From Eopsaltria australis (Eukaryota > Chordata > Aves > Passeriformes > Petroicidae), in contig JAVTVJ010000296.1 of the NCBI GenBank assembly GCA_034509425.1, positions 186,001-250,000 on the forward strand: DNA of 64,000 bases, read 5' to 3'. Under the pieces are notes generated by a model, which was not told the origin of the DNA, searched no databases, and saw nothing but the letters and a program-made list of their open reading frames with translations. Each line of letters opens with the position of its first letter. Position 1 is the stretch's first letter. Positions 36,001 to 48,600 of this stretch are shown piece after piece. The translations under genes were made by a program, and so were the position numbers.

Positions 36001-39000
36001 GATGCAGCAGTCTCTGTGCACAGACAGGTTTGGGTGTGAACAGCCCAGCTGTCGAGTGTGGCCAGGCCACTGCTCATTCTGCAGCATGAAGGACATGATT
36101 TGGTTGCCAAGACTCACTTTGATAATCTCCATGGCAAGCCCCAGCAGCTGAGCAAACGGGGAAGCTCTCCCATTTTGGGAAAGCACCGTCCTCCACCTCA
36201 AACCTCACCTCACCCACAGGTGAGGAAACTGGGACCTGCTTCTACATTCTCTGCTAGGTCTATTAAAAATCTGCAGTATAAACTTAATATAAGTGCTGTC
36301 ACAGCTCCACAGATCTGCCTGCTGCTGCACAGGAGGCAGCACTCCTCTCCCAGGACAGAGCACCAAATCCAGATGATCCCAACAGAAGCCAAATCCTTTC
36401 ATGCCACCACACTGGCAGGTTTGACCCTCTGATCTGGTGTGCCACAGTTTGACAACAAACCTGCTCTTCCTGCTGGAAAACTGCTCTGGATTGGAAGAAA
36501 AAAAAGCTGTGTTCCTACTCTGATATAAGTGAAAAAATTTTAAACATTAGTTTGTAAGTGGTCGGTGACCAGCTGTCGTAAAATTTTATTACTTTTATGT
36601 AAGCTATTAAAAATAACCTTCTTTGAAATTTTCTTAGATAAAAATTATTTCAAGCTGTAACAACCCCATGGCCTTAATGTGATCTAGTCAAATAATCAAA
36701 ACATTCCTTTTCAGCCAACTACCTGCATTCCTACCTGCAGCTCATGCAAGCTCTATAAAATTTATCTAATTGCTCAGCAAATGCTGTTAAGTTCTATTTA
36801 TATATGTGTATCTTTTGGGTGATTAATACAAAAATAAAAAATTATCCCAGTTTAACCAAAAATCCGCATTTCACTCAAACAATTTTCTAAAAATCCTGTG
36901 TAAAATAACATCCTTAGTAATTAAATCACATCTTTCACTGTTTTCTCTGGCAACTGTAGCATTAAAATCCTAGGTCCATGGGCATGAGGCTGTAAGCTTA
37001 GCTAATGTGCTTTAACATAATGTGAAATTCTGATCATTATAAGAAATTTTGCAAAAGCCACGTGGATGCAGGACTCCTGGACAGCTCCCGTCAGGGCACT
37101 GACTCTCCTGCAACTCCCTGCAAAACACAGCAGAGCCCTTTTGCTACGACAGGAGGGGAAGGGAGCAGGGATGGAGGAGAGAAGCTTGGCTCGGTGTGAT
37201 ATATTATTGGCTGCTTGACTTTGATTTCAACTTCCCCAATCCCCAAGGCACGACTGCATCACTTGTTATGACAGTGGCTGCTATTCCTCACAAACATTTG
37301 GAAGCACACAGGCTAATTAAACGGTGGCACTGGGGAATCTGCAGCAAATGCCTGCTGCTGAATCGCTGCCTGAGCAGCCGACAGCTCCCTGTCAACTTAA
37401 TATCTCTGTATTAATAAAAGTAACTTAACCCAGGGGAGAGGAAAACGATCACCATTCAAACACACAAGTGTCCTGATTAGCAGAGGACAAGGGGGAAACA
37501 TTTTCTACATCACCATGGAAACTTAAATAAAGGGCCCGTAATTACAATCTAAATTCTGGAAAGATAATGAATACATCTTGAGATCTGCAGATGTTGTGTA
37601 GCATATACATATTTCCAGCAACTTCAACTCAATTACTTCTATGCAGCATCTGTTTTACAAATCAACTTCCCACTGCTCATAACGAGGCATGTGGGATTTT
37701 TAGGGTTTTTTTTTCCCCCAGAGGAGACAGTGGGGGAAGAAGAAGGGTGACCTCTTTTTCTGGCAAGGTATTTCCAACTACCACTATTTATTTAGAAATT
37801 TCAAACACCCAGTCAGTTACAAAGTTAGCTTACAGGCATCCAAATACACCAAGCTAAAATGCATGAAATAAATAATTCAAGAATTCTCTGCAGTGTTACC
37901 AAGTATAAAGAATAACTTATCATTTGCTCCAAGCTCACCCAAGGAAAAAAAATTACCGAATAAAATACATCGTGTAGGTGTGAAATACAGAGGTACTGCA
38001 TACATCCTGTCTGCCTGTGTGCTCAAAAACACCAACAAACAACAGTCATTTTGTCTGAACAATGGAAACTTTCCAAATGCCAAATTTCTGCTTTTCCTAT
38101 ACATTTAATGCTGCCTTTGTGTGTCCACTTTCGTCTTAGAGATTTTGATTCTGCTCTGTGGAAGTCAGTGAGAGTTTCAATGGGAACATCACCAAGCCCT
38201 GAAGGAAGCAGAAGTAGTACACAAAAGAAACTCGTTTGATCACATAACCAAGACAATATCAGTACATCTATGCATAATGCATGTGCTCAGAGCATCCCAG
38301 GAGCACCCGCTGCCGTGTTCTTTGCTTTTACAGGAACAGTCACACAGGCCTGGCCTTAAAATTTTCATGATCAGGATGGCAGAGAGGAATAGTGATCTGC
38401 AACAGCTCCCACCTCAGCAGAACCCAGAACAGTGCACAGAGAGAAAAGGGCTTTTCTCTGGAAAACTGGAAAGGTCTGTGGCAAACAAGGGATTTGTTAA
38501 AGCTTCTCAGAGAAAGGAGGAACATTTTGTAGAGGGAACACTCAGCAACATCCATGGAGTTGCTCTGATCAATTCCTAGGTGGATACAGCTCTGTAGTTG
38601 TTTTCAGTCTGGAGCCTTCTTCCTGCTCTTGTTGTCAGCCCCTTGAACTGGGAATTCAAATTGATGCACAAAGTAACACAACTGCCTGATTTAGGCTTGA
38701 CTAAGGAGGAAGGCACCTAGTCCAAACCATTCCTTTAGATCCCAAATGTGTTCAGAATTCCTGGAGCAGACCCATGCTTCCACACTCTGACAGGACACCC
38801 TTAACAACCCCTGGCTGTGCTGAGGAGGATTTCTCCTTGCACACTCCCTATTTGTTTTTACCCAGTCCTGCCAGGTCAAACAACCAGGGAATATTTGGTG
38901 TCCAGTGCTAAAAGTGAGGTTTACCCCTCTCTGCTGAGTTTCATCCGACAGTGCCCTGCTTTTGCCTCTCCATCTGTCCTCACTCCATGACCAAACCAAC

Positions 39001-42000
39001 TGGGAAGCTCCTCAAGGTGAGTTTATTTGGGTGTTTGCATGCAATACAGGTGGAGAGAATCACAACTTGAAAGAATCCCCCCTTTGTTCCAGGGGATATT
39101 TCCAACAAAGGTAATTTTTAAGAAAAGAGAACAAAACAAGAGAAGAGAGAGTAATCAGAAAAAAAAGACATTTTTTGGCTCTGACCACCTCTCCAGTGAA
39201 ACAATACAGCAGTCAGAGCAGTACATCCCAATTCTGCATACTGCTGTGCAAAGAAATAGAGGACTGTCCACAGAAAACAGCATGAAAACCAGCAGATTTT
39301 CCTGTTGTTTCTTCCTTACTCCCAAAATTGGATTTTAAAAATAGGAACATGGGATTCCACGTCAAACTGGCTCTCACTGTGCTGCCCAAGGTTCTTCTGC
39401 AGCTACAGGAAATGGCAGCCAAGAGGCTGAACCACAATCATCCCTGATTTTCCCAATCACCTACTTTGCATCTTACATGTGGAGCAAGTATGAGTCAGGC
39501 TTCATTTATTCTACTGGGTTCCATCAGCACAGGCCCAGGATTTGTGCAGAAGTGGAAGAAAAAAAAAAGATATTTCACACTGTAGGAGACTCTGCTAAGG
39601 CAGGAAAGCCCCTGGTGTGGATGCAGTTCCATCCATGAGTCAGCCTGCACCTCCCTGGCAGCTCAGGCTGGGTTGTGTGCAGGGAACATGCAGCTGCAGA
39701 GGCAGAAAAGCATCTTCTGTCAGCAGATGTTGTGTCACACTGGGGACACTGCAGGGCACAGGTGGAGCTGAGTGTGCTCTGGGTGTGGGGCTGGAAATGC
39801 TCATGGGCTCAGAAACCAAACAAACTGCTGGGTGCCAATGACTGGTGGAGTAGAAAACACTGTCCTTACCTCCCAACAAGAAAAATAGCTGTCCCCTCAC
39901 CAGTATTGTTTTTATGCCAGTTTTCCTGGTAGCTTTCATACCATAATGGGTTGAATTCCTTCAGGTTCCCCATCCATCATTTCTTCTATTTGTTTGTTTG
40001 GCTTGGATATGAACTTTCTCTAATGCAAGGGAGTCACTTTCTAAACTTCCTCCAGTACATTCAAGGAAATTTCTCCGGATTGGTACTCATTCCAGCTAGC
40101 AGAAATCAAACTGGCCCAGGAAACGTTCAGGAAACTCAGGTCACTGAGTCCTGCTCCTCTTTGAAGCAGTTTCAGCACTCCACACAACACCCAGTGCATG
40201 CACATAACATTCACAGCACCCAGCCATCAGCTCCACACCCACAGGCCTTTGTTTGCTGATTAACAGTGTGGAAATGAACTCCCTGCAAAAGATATTTGTT
40301 TGGATTTGCTACAGAAAACAACTGCACTGCAACAAGGCAGATATTTATTTTCCCACTGATTTTTCTAATTGAAACTTCATTTGCTGCCAGAGGGTTGATT
40401 CACCACAGTCCCCCTTTGGTGCTGCTGTACCACCACAGCACTCTTGGGAAAATCACCAGCTTTGGGAGCAGCAGTGGCTGGGGATGTGGTGCAGCAAGAC
40501 TCACGTGCCTTCAGGACCAAAGCTTTCACTCAAAAGGGACAGCCCTGTCCTCCTGCCCTTCCCCTCTTCCCTCTGTTTCAGTTTTAGCTATCTCATGGCC
40601 AACTCACCTCAAAAGTTCAAAAGTAACAGGGAAGGGGCTGCTGGCTCTTGGCTGGTTCACCACACAGGGGCTTGCTGAGGCCAGGCAGGGGAAGCAGCTC
40701 AGCTGTGTGATGGGGAAGGACGTTGTATCTCAGCTGCAATTTTACATCAATAACTGGCAATTGCAAAACTCAGGCCCAAGGGTTTTGCAGCTGCATTATT
40801 TATGGCAAGAAGTCTAACCCCCCAAACTGACCTTGTGACACAGAGCTCCAGCAAACCACAGGGCTCTCATTAATCCAAATTCAGGGCTTTCTGTCCAGCA
40901 CCACCAGTCTCATTATTTGCTAGAAAATACTCCCACACTGATTATGCTGTATAGACTGTACAGGTTTGAATCCCTCTCAGCCTGTGAGATAAATGCCTCC
41001 AAGCACCCAGCTTGTGGGACAGGTCCTCAGTCCCCTTGCAATGAGACCCTCCAGGGATGCTTCATCTCACAGAGGCACTGAGTTCTTGAGGCAGACAAGC
41101 ACCTGCCTGGACATGAGGGATGTTTTAGGTGTTGCAAATGATATTTTGAGAGCATTTTCATGGTCGTGGAAAGGGATTTTCTACAGATTTTGTGATGGAC
41201 TGATTTAAGATTCAACCCAAGTCATTCTTGTTGGTCTACAAATAGGTACTGCTGAAGTGTCCCTAAGTCAATCTCTGGAAACTGCATGAGAATCCCACTA
41301 GCAGCATCTGTGGAGGTGCAGCCCAACCACACCTTCTTCGTCACCTGCAAGACCCCCAGAGCCCAAAAATTACATTCCCTGTCTTTAAAACTACACAGTT
41401 TTACCTCCATGACTGTAATCTCCCTATTTTCTTTCACTGCAGAAAATTAATTTTCCCCTTGGTTACTAAAACTCCTTGAGGAATATATGAGGCCACTCCA
41501 AGTGATGGCTGCTGCCACCAGGTCATTACAGTACCCAAAAATTACCTGGGCACAAAGAAGTCATATCCTCACCCTTGTCTGGCAAAGGGTGAAGATCAAC
41601 CCCAGCTCACCTTTTGGCAAAGTGACCTCATCTTATATAAACTTGCATTAGTGGATTTTGTGCTGTTAGGCAATACAGGGAGGCTGGGAGGGAACGGGGA
41701 TGGATCATCTGTGCTTCCACCAAGCCCCTGCAGGCCAAGAGAGCAACAACTGCAACAACAAAAAAAAAAATGTGCACTAAAAAAAAAAAAGACAAACAGT
41801 GCTACTGCTTGTGTCAGCACAGAAATACTATGTCCCAGCTCTGCAGAGAGTGCTGCTAGTATTGCCTGCACGTAACCTCCACCACAACACAATGAGATCA
41901 TTCACACCTGCCTCGCCTGTAGTAGGAGAGGGAAGGTGAGGAGGCAGGGTTTCTAGGAGAGAGGCAGCATTTCCCAGATGCTGCCAAGATGCTGTTTATT

Positions 42001-44307
42001 GGTAAATGAAGTCTCTTGAGTCCTAAACAACCTTCCCAGAGGAAGATAGAGTCTCAACTGCCATATGGAGAGTGGGAAGAGGATGTCACTTAGCAAAAGT
42101 GGATCAGAAAATACATGCACAAACACACACGCTCACACACAATTTGTTCTGCAACTGCACTGAATGGCAAAATCCATTTCATCCTCTCGAATAAATCCTT
42201 CTCCATGCAGCTTATGCAACCTTCTAGATGACAAGAGCAGATGAGAAGTACTCCTGAACAGAGCATCCTTCCCCATGCCCGCCAGGGAGATGGGCACGAG
42301 GAAGCTCTGCCCACCAGACAAGGAGCTTGGTGAAAACCCAAACCACCGATCAGCTGTGGGTTGACAGAGATACCGTGTCTAAAATCACTGACTGAGGATG
42401 AACAGCAGTGCTGACAGGCCCAAAACAGAGCTGGCAATGGTACCACCTTTGAAAAATTGTGTTTTGAACCACTATTTGGCTTCACCTCCCCAGCCATAAA
42501 GCTGCCAAAATCCATCCTCCTTTTGGGACTGTTGTGTTTTCTCATCCCCACTCACATGTGCCATCCTGCATGAAGATGCTTTATAATTTGAAAATGTGAA
42601 GAGACAGAACTGCAAAGGACTACTTTAAATACAAGTAGGAACATTGTACCACCTTCTCAAGGACAAAAGTCTGTGCACAAACACTTTGAGTGGTTCTGAA
42701 TTTCCCAGAGAGAAAGCATTTGACGCAAACTCACTCCTGCACCTCGCTTCAGAAAGCTGGGGACTTGTATCACATTCTGCAGAGACCAGATACATGTCCC
42801 CAGTCACATTTGTGCTTTGTCCCACTCAAGCTGCCAGGAGTATTTTCTCTGAAGTGTTTTTGTCCACTGTCTGCCTTTGCTTTCATTCCCTTAGTCCTCA
42901 TGGTGGTATTGATTCAGCGTAGCCTCTTTAAATGTCCTTCTTGGAGTACAGGCACTGATTTTTATAGGGTTACATTCTGGCTAGAACACTGGCTGGCTCC
43001 ATACCCAGACAGGTGATAAAATTCATAAACACTTCACTTCTCAATGTGGAGACTGGCCATCTATCTATTTTAGTCTCAAGTTCAAGCAGGAATTTAATTT
43101 ATCACATAATCAACATCTTCTTCTTCTGGGTATATTTTGCTATATGGGTTTATAGGACCTAATGAAAACCTCCCTTCTTGCCTAGGATTTCCTGCCCATA
43201 TGAAGGGTCATTTACTGAGGTCAGGAGTGTTCATATAGAGCAGAAAGAATAATTTCCTTTACTACAGCAATTACTGGCAAAAATCAATGACCCCTGTTAA
43301 GCTGGAGGCCAAGGTAAGTAAATGCAATAGTGCTTTCTAGATTTAAAAACTCCCAGAGCCTCAGAGCTGTGCTTCCCCTCACACACGTGCTGAGGAAAAC
43401 TAGCCAGCCATCCAGACAGGGGTGTCACACTTCCTAGCATTCCAAGGCCATAAAAATTATTTTAGTGCAACTGAAATGCAACTTTCAGCTGGCACTGAGG
43501 TTGTCCAATTGATGGGGGAGGAAAAAAAAAAGTCTCCAAGGGCTTCTAGCAGTGGAAGTGCTGTGCTCACCTATCCATTACACCCGTGCTGTGAGCAGTG
43601 TCAGACAGCCTGGGACACTCCCACCACAGCACTCTCTGACAAGAAATAGTTCAGCTCTGATTCAGAAGGCTCAGCTCTGCTCCTGTGTCTGCCCCCCGTG
43701 TCTTTTCGGGGCTGAAAACTTAATGGGCACTTTGGCTTTTTGTTTGCACAACAGCCCTGAGGGAGCAGTGGGGTAAAGCCCTTGCTTTCACTGCACAGTC
43801 ATTGCTGTTCTCCACTTTTTTCATTACTACTGGCTTTTTCCCCTTTAGATTCACACTGGGAAGCAGAAGGACTGACCACCTCCACCCTGCTCCTTGCAGT
43901 GCACAACTTTCAGATGTAGTTTCTTGCTCCACTGTTTGTTGGTTTGGATATTTTTTCAATTCTCAAGCCGAATGTGCAGTGATGGATCTGGCAGCCACCC
44001 CCAGTCAGCTGAGCAGCAGCATCTCAGCCGTGGGGGGATGCAAAGGCTGCTCTCTCCCTCTCTGTGCTGTGAGACAGTTTCTGTCACAAACACTGGGGTT
44101 AAACAATGGACAAGGGTCTGAGAGAGCAACTTCCTCTGTTCCTGCAAAATTCACAGCTACAAGATTTGCCACTGGTGGCAGCAATCTGCATACACTGAAG
44201 ACTCTGCCTTGCCATCATTAACTTCCTAAACCAAACACCAGGCACTGCAATATTTCCTGCTGAGCTACCTTGTCACTACTAAACTATGGATCAAAAGCAT
44301 CCAAAGT

Positions 44308-44323
44308 AAAAAAAAAAAAAAAA
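44308..44323. repeat. Poly-A tract (16 A)
   Basis: A run of 16 A in the large intron, with no recognisable retroposed body. Confidence 0.7.
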
Positions 44324-47300
44324 CCAACTTCTCTTTGCATTTGTTTGAAACCTCAGTACAACTTTAGTAGCATCATTTTATTACAGACCAGAACTGGGCA
44401 GCAGCCAAACCTGCACCCTGTGATTAACCTGCCCCATGGTGTCTGATGGACATTTGATTAAAAACCCAAGAATTTCGTTGCTCAAACAATTTATTAGATC
44501 CCTAAGCCTAAAAATGGTTTTCAGTGATATGTGTGCTGCTTCAGAGCCTAAGAAAATCTACTCTGGGAGCCAGGAAACATTTCCTAGGAGGCAAAAATGG
44601 GATCAAAAACATATTTGATAAAAAGGAGAAGGAGTAATGATGGTTTTTAACTACAGTATTATTTTTTTTCATCTCAGAAGCATGCTGTCAGTTTAAGAGA
44701 AGGAAACATCTATTGGATTTTGTTTTGCATCTTGTTTAAAACAAAATTATTCTCACCTAGGGCTACAGGGTTTCTTCCCCCTAAGCCAAATAAAACTATA
44801 TATTGGAATGACCTTGTAACGGGTTTCTGTGGCTCTTTAATCACCAGTGGCTGCTAAATGAAGCATATCTATTTTCTCTGTTACATTACTATTGGCAACC
44901 AGGTCTTCAGTAAGTGCCCAGAAATATTTCCATGGCAACAAAAAGCATTCAGCATTGCTACTGTTTTGTGCCAATTTAGCTTAAAAATATTCTATTGTGG
45001 AGAGAAATATGGTACATTAAGTGAAATAAAGTCAAGATGCAATGCTCTGAAAAGAATACAAGGATAAACAGGAAACATGTATTTTGCAGAAATGGTGGGG
45101 GGGAGAAAAAACTGCCAAATGGAAGGAAAAATGTTCAAAGCTCATTTTGATGCTACTGAACAGCTTTGCTGAATGTCAGCAAGTCCATGTGTCACTTACA
45201 TTGTCACTTAGGGTTAGGTAAAAAGCTAACAGAAATAAGGATACCTCGAACATCTTCTCTTGATCATTTTAATCCATGACTGAAATTTTAAGTTGCCAGG
45301 GTATTAGAGTCTCTCTGCATGTCTAGGTTACCATCAGAAGAGTTCACACTCTTGATGTTAGAGAATGAATCTAAAGGAAAAAGAGGAAATAAAGAGTTGA
45401 AAAATAAAACACAAAGAGCATATGTGTTTTGGAAGTGAAAGTTCACTTAGAAGAGCAAAACGAGTTCTTCCACATCAAAGGGTCTGTGGAAGACATTTTC
45501 AAATCACAGTTCAGCACTTTCTCTCCCATTATACAACTTAGTTCTGAGAGAAAAAGGTATCAGTTGCCAGCCCTCTAACCCTCAAACAGCCAACTTTTAT
45601 GACTATGAAGTCTTGAGACCGTTGGAGGGACCTTTGTGCAGCACATTGCAGAGATAAAAAGATTAAAGCCTATCTGAGACATGTGGAACAACATTCCCTA
45701 AGGTGCAAAAAGCTGTGCAGTGCTCCCTGAAGTGCTTGGTGTGGAAGCAGAGAGCTCTAGGAAGCAGCACTGTAGGTGCTGGGAGCTCTGTGAGAGCAAA
45801 CTTCCAGTCCACAATGGTTTCAGGAAGGTTGGGGAGAAGAAAGGCAAAAAATATGGAGAGAATCAAACAGCAACTTGAGCAGTAGCTGCTCTCACCTGGG
45901 AGAGAGGTCCAGAGGGACCCTCCCTTGGGCTGCAGGGATGGGTTACCCTGGCCTCTGTCTGTCACTAAGTCTCTCTCACCAGGAAGCTCCATCTGGTCCA
46001 CCACCCGCTCCTGAGAGCCCTCCTGAGATGTCCCTGCAGACAAGCCTGCAGGTGACAAACAGCTCTGACAGGGACAGCAGCTCACTCCTAGGCCCCATTC
46101 TCGAGAGCTCACAACCTTTCCTCCCACCCACTGTGAGCAAGGGTGTGGCCCAGAGCAGGAGGCTGCCCTTAGGATGATGCATTTGACCCCTGGCTGAGCC
46201 CCAGGATTTGCTGTGGATTGCTTCAACAGCCCCTCCTGAGGCACAGGGGTGCTGGCTCTGCAGGAGACAAGGTTATGCCCTGGACAGCACCCGTCCAAGA
46301 GCATCCATGGCCCCAGCACTCCCTGAATGGACACCTGGTGCCCTGCTCCGTGGCTTCTGTGCACACACTGGTCACACAATCCAAGCACACACAGCAAATC
46401 CAGCCCTGCAGCACTGGCTCCGTGCCTATGGACAAACCCTGTGGGCAGGATATTGCACAGACAATGCATGGGGGTAGCAGAAGGTAGGGCTTGGGCTCCA
46501 AGAGAGACAACTCCGAGGTATTTAACCTGAGACCTGGCAGTCTTTCATCTGGAATACAAAGCAGGCAGTCCCAGTCTGGGAGGCAGAACAGCTAGACCAA
46601 AAGTGCTTTTTAATTATTTGCTCCCTGGCCATACCAGAGTGAGAAACAGCAACAAAGAAAAGAGCTAATTTTACAGCCATTAAAGAACACCATCAAGGTT
46701 TATACCCTCTCAGTCTGATCTTCCCATTAAATACAAAAACAAACAGGCTGGTCTTCTACAGTCTGCACAGAAAAGGCTAAATATGTAAGACTTCCCTAGA
46801 AGCCAAGAGTGAAGAAAAGCTCCTGGTCATAATAAAACACACATTTTCAAGAGCATCTACCACCTGCTTAAAAAAAAAATTAGATGCTTGAAGCCAAATT
46901 CTGTAGATCCTCAGTGAATCTCAAGTTCCTCATCAACTCCATATTGTAGAACCCAGTCCCACCATCCTCCTTCCATCCTTATCCCCATTCCAGGATGTTT
47001 GTAAAGAGCAGCTTTATGCCAACGAGACCCAAGGATGGTGTCAGCAGGATTGCAGCTTTCCTGGGTGTAGTCACGACCTACATCTCCATCAGATCTCTGT
47101 GATCCAGGAAACCTCCAGCCACACTTGTGGTGACACTGAGTGAGCACAACTCATGTGGCTGAAACTCAGACCTGGGCACAACCCCCCAAAAACACTCTTG
47201 CTGTCACTTAAAGACCAGAAATCATAGTTAGGCCTATTTAAAACTGAAAATATCAAACTCAGTTCTCCTTCCCATAATCTCCTTCCTGCTGTCTCTTCAG

Positions 47301-47468
47301 TCTTGTTTGAAAAGCCTGTGGGGGTGGTGGGAGGGGAGGAAAGCGATTTGGGAGCCTTTCATCCATAAAATCATGAGATACGGCTGGCTTTTTAGTACAG
47401 CATTTCACAGCACATGGCACAGTAACATCTTGAGATTCCTGGCACAAAGAAACAAGGTTTGAGATTAC

Positions 47469-47481
47469 ATATATATATATT
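47469..47481. repeat. Short AT microsatellite
   Basis: The run ATATATATATAT lies about 0.4 kb inside the intron from the donor of the acidic exon, followed by a T-rich stretch. Confidence 0.65.
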
Positions 47482-47860
47482 TTTAATAGCAATGACGCAA
47501 AGGCAGATGGTTCTCAAAGCAAAGGCTTAAGGCTAAACATTCCCTTTGAAGGGTCCTGCTACCAGAAACTAAACAGGGGGGGGAAGCAAAACACTCCTTG
47601 CTACAGCAACAGGGCCTGATTGCCTTCTAACACACAGCATTTCACCCTGGAGACCTCCACTCCTTTCAACGAGATTAGCCTCACGAATGAGGGAAGAATT
47701 GGAAAGGTTAGATTTTTCTTTGGGATTTGGGGAGTTTTATTTTAGCTGTGGGAAGCAGAGACAATGCAGAACATAATGAGCAGATTAGCAACTAAATCGA
47801 ATCAACAGCAGCAAAGAAAGGTCTGGAGAATGCAGGCAGGGCCCCGTGCCAGCTGCTTAC

Positions 47861-48416
47861 CTGCACAGCGTGCCTTGCCATTAGCACTGCTTAAGGAGCC
47901 ACCCAAGCTGAGGCTGTGCTCATCACCTCCCATCCTCAAAGAGGGCTCACCTTCTTCCTCAGCGATGGGAGGAAGCCGATCAAGAGGCTGGAGATCATCG
48001 CTCATCCAGTAGGATCCATTGTCTGCCAAGGACCTGCTGCTTTCAGGGCACTGCTCTGGCAAGGTGCTGGTGTTTTTAACCCGTTTTGGCCTCTGTGGAC
48101 CCGTGTCAGAGCCATGAGGGGGGTTCTGAGAAGCAAGATCAGGGCCTCCGATGTAACCATCTTCTCTAGGATAGAAATATTCCTCATCCCAAAGGTCCAG
48201 GTCTCGTTCATCACCTGGCTCCTCAGAATAATCATCATAGACACCTCCATTATTCTCCAAGTCCTGGGTCCTCTCTTCTTCTGGCTTATGACCCACTCCA
48301 CTCAAATTCAGCAGCGAGGCAGATATGGAGTCTCCTGCTTGCTGGATCGCTTCGTAGATCTGAGACATCCAAGAAGACAGTGGCTGGAGGAAATTCTGAG
48401 CAGCCTCAGAAGCCAT
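47861..48416 (-). CDS. SYT16: SYT16 coding exon, acidic N-terminal region with internal start codon
   Basis: The exon runs from an ATG at 48416-48414 in a strong context (A at -3, G at +4) to the donor TGTGCAG then GTAAGC (GT at 47860-47859), leaving one base in phase with the linker exon. It encodes 185 residues from MASEAAQNF. Residues about 9-37 (FLQPLSSWMSQIYEAIQQAG onward) look like an amphipathic helix. Residues about 46-88 are very acidic and tyrosine-rich (GVYDDYSEEPGDERDLDLWD, then EEYFYPREDGY). The rest is a hydrophilic Pro/Ser/Glu linker. A TGA lies in frame 30 bases upstream of the ATG (48446-48444), so this ATG is the first in-frame start if the exon is first or follows a non-coding leader. 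The coding part may extend to 48424 or 48436 if spliced to the transmembrane exon. Confidence 0.88.
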
Positions 48417-48600
48417 GTTTAACACTGTGCCAGTGTCTGGTGATCAGTTGTTCAGCTTTGCCAGCATGTCACTTATAATTCAGGGAGCTACAGAATAAGC
48501 ACCATAAGAAATTACTGTAAATTGCTTGTCCATCAACACCTGTCGACACATTATCTATGGGAGATGTCTAGAACTGAGAGGGGGAAATGGAAAAAAACCC
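48417..48600 (-). promoter_or_regulatory. Cluster of four candidate 3' splice sites upstream of the SYT16 ATG
   Basis: Reading on the minus strand, four AG acceptors precede the ATG at 48416. The best has a long pyrimidine tract (CCATTTCCCCCTCTCAG, AG at 48575-48574). A second good one ends TTATTCTGTAG (AG at 48489-48488). Two weak ones with no pyrimidine tract end CACCAG (AG at 48438-48437) and GGCACAG (AG at 48426-48425). From the transmembrane exon, which leaves a G, the first two give an in-frame stop (TAA or TGA), while the last two keep the frame open into the coding exon. Two short upstream ATG frames would lie in the longest leader. Whether this is a 5' UTR, an alternative exon boundary or both cannot be settled from sequence alone. 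Confidence 0.5.

Larger units (their letters stand above)
28762..47860 (-). other. Large SYT16 intron between the acidic and linker exons (19.1 kb)
   Basis: This phase 1 intron has donor GTAAGC and acceptor TTGTTAG. It holds two CR1 fragments in opposite orientation (about 29905-29985 and 30262-30852), a purine-rich tract (29169-29206), an A-rich tract (32921-33006) and an AT microsatellite (47469-47481). AT-rich stretches at 36.48-36.96 kb and 37.19-37.56 kb could be conserved non-coding sequence, but this cannot be tested here. A 268-codon minus-strand frame at 45663-46469 has no recognisable content. I see no coding exon that would be needed, because the flanking exons already match in phase. 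Confidence 0.8.

Noticed and set aside
40296..40817. 173-codon plus-strand open frame in the 19 kb intron
   Set aside because: No domain or splice structure could be defended.
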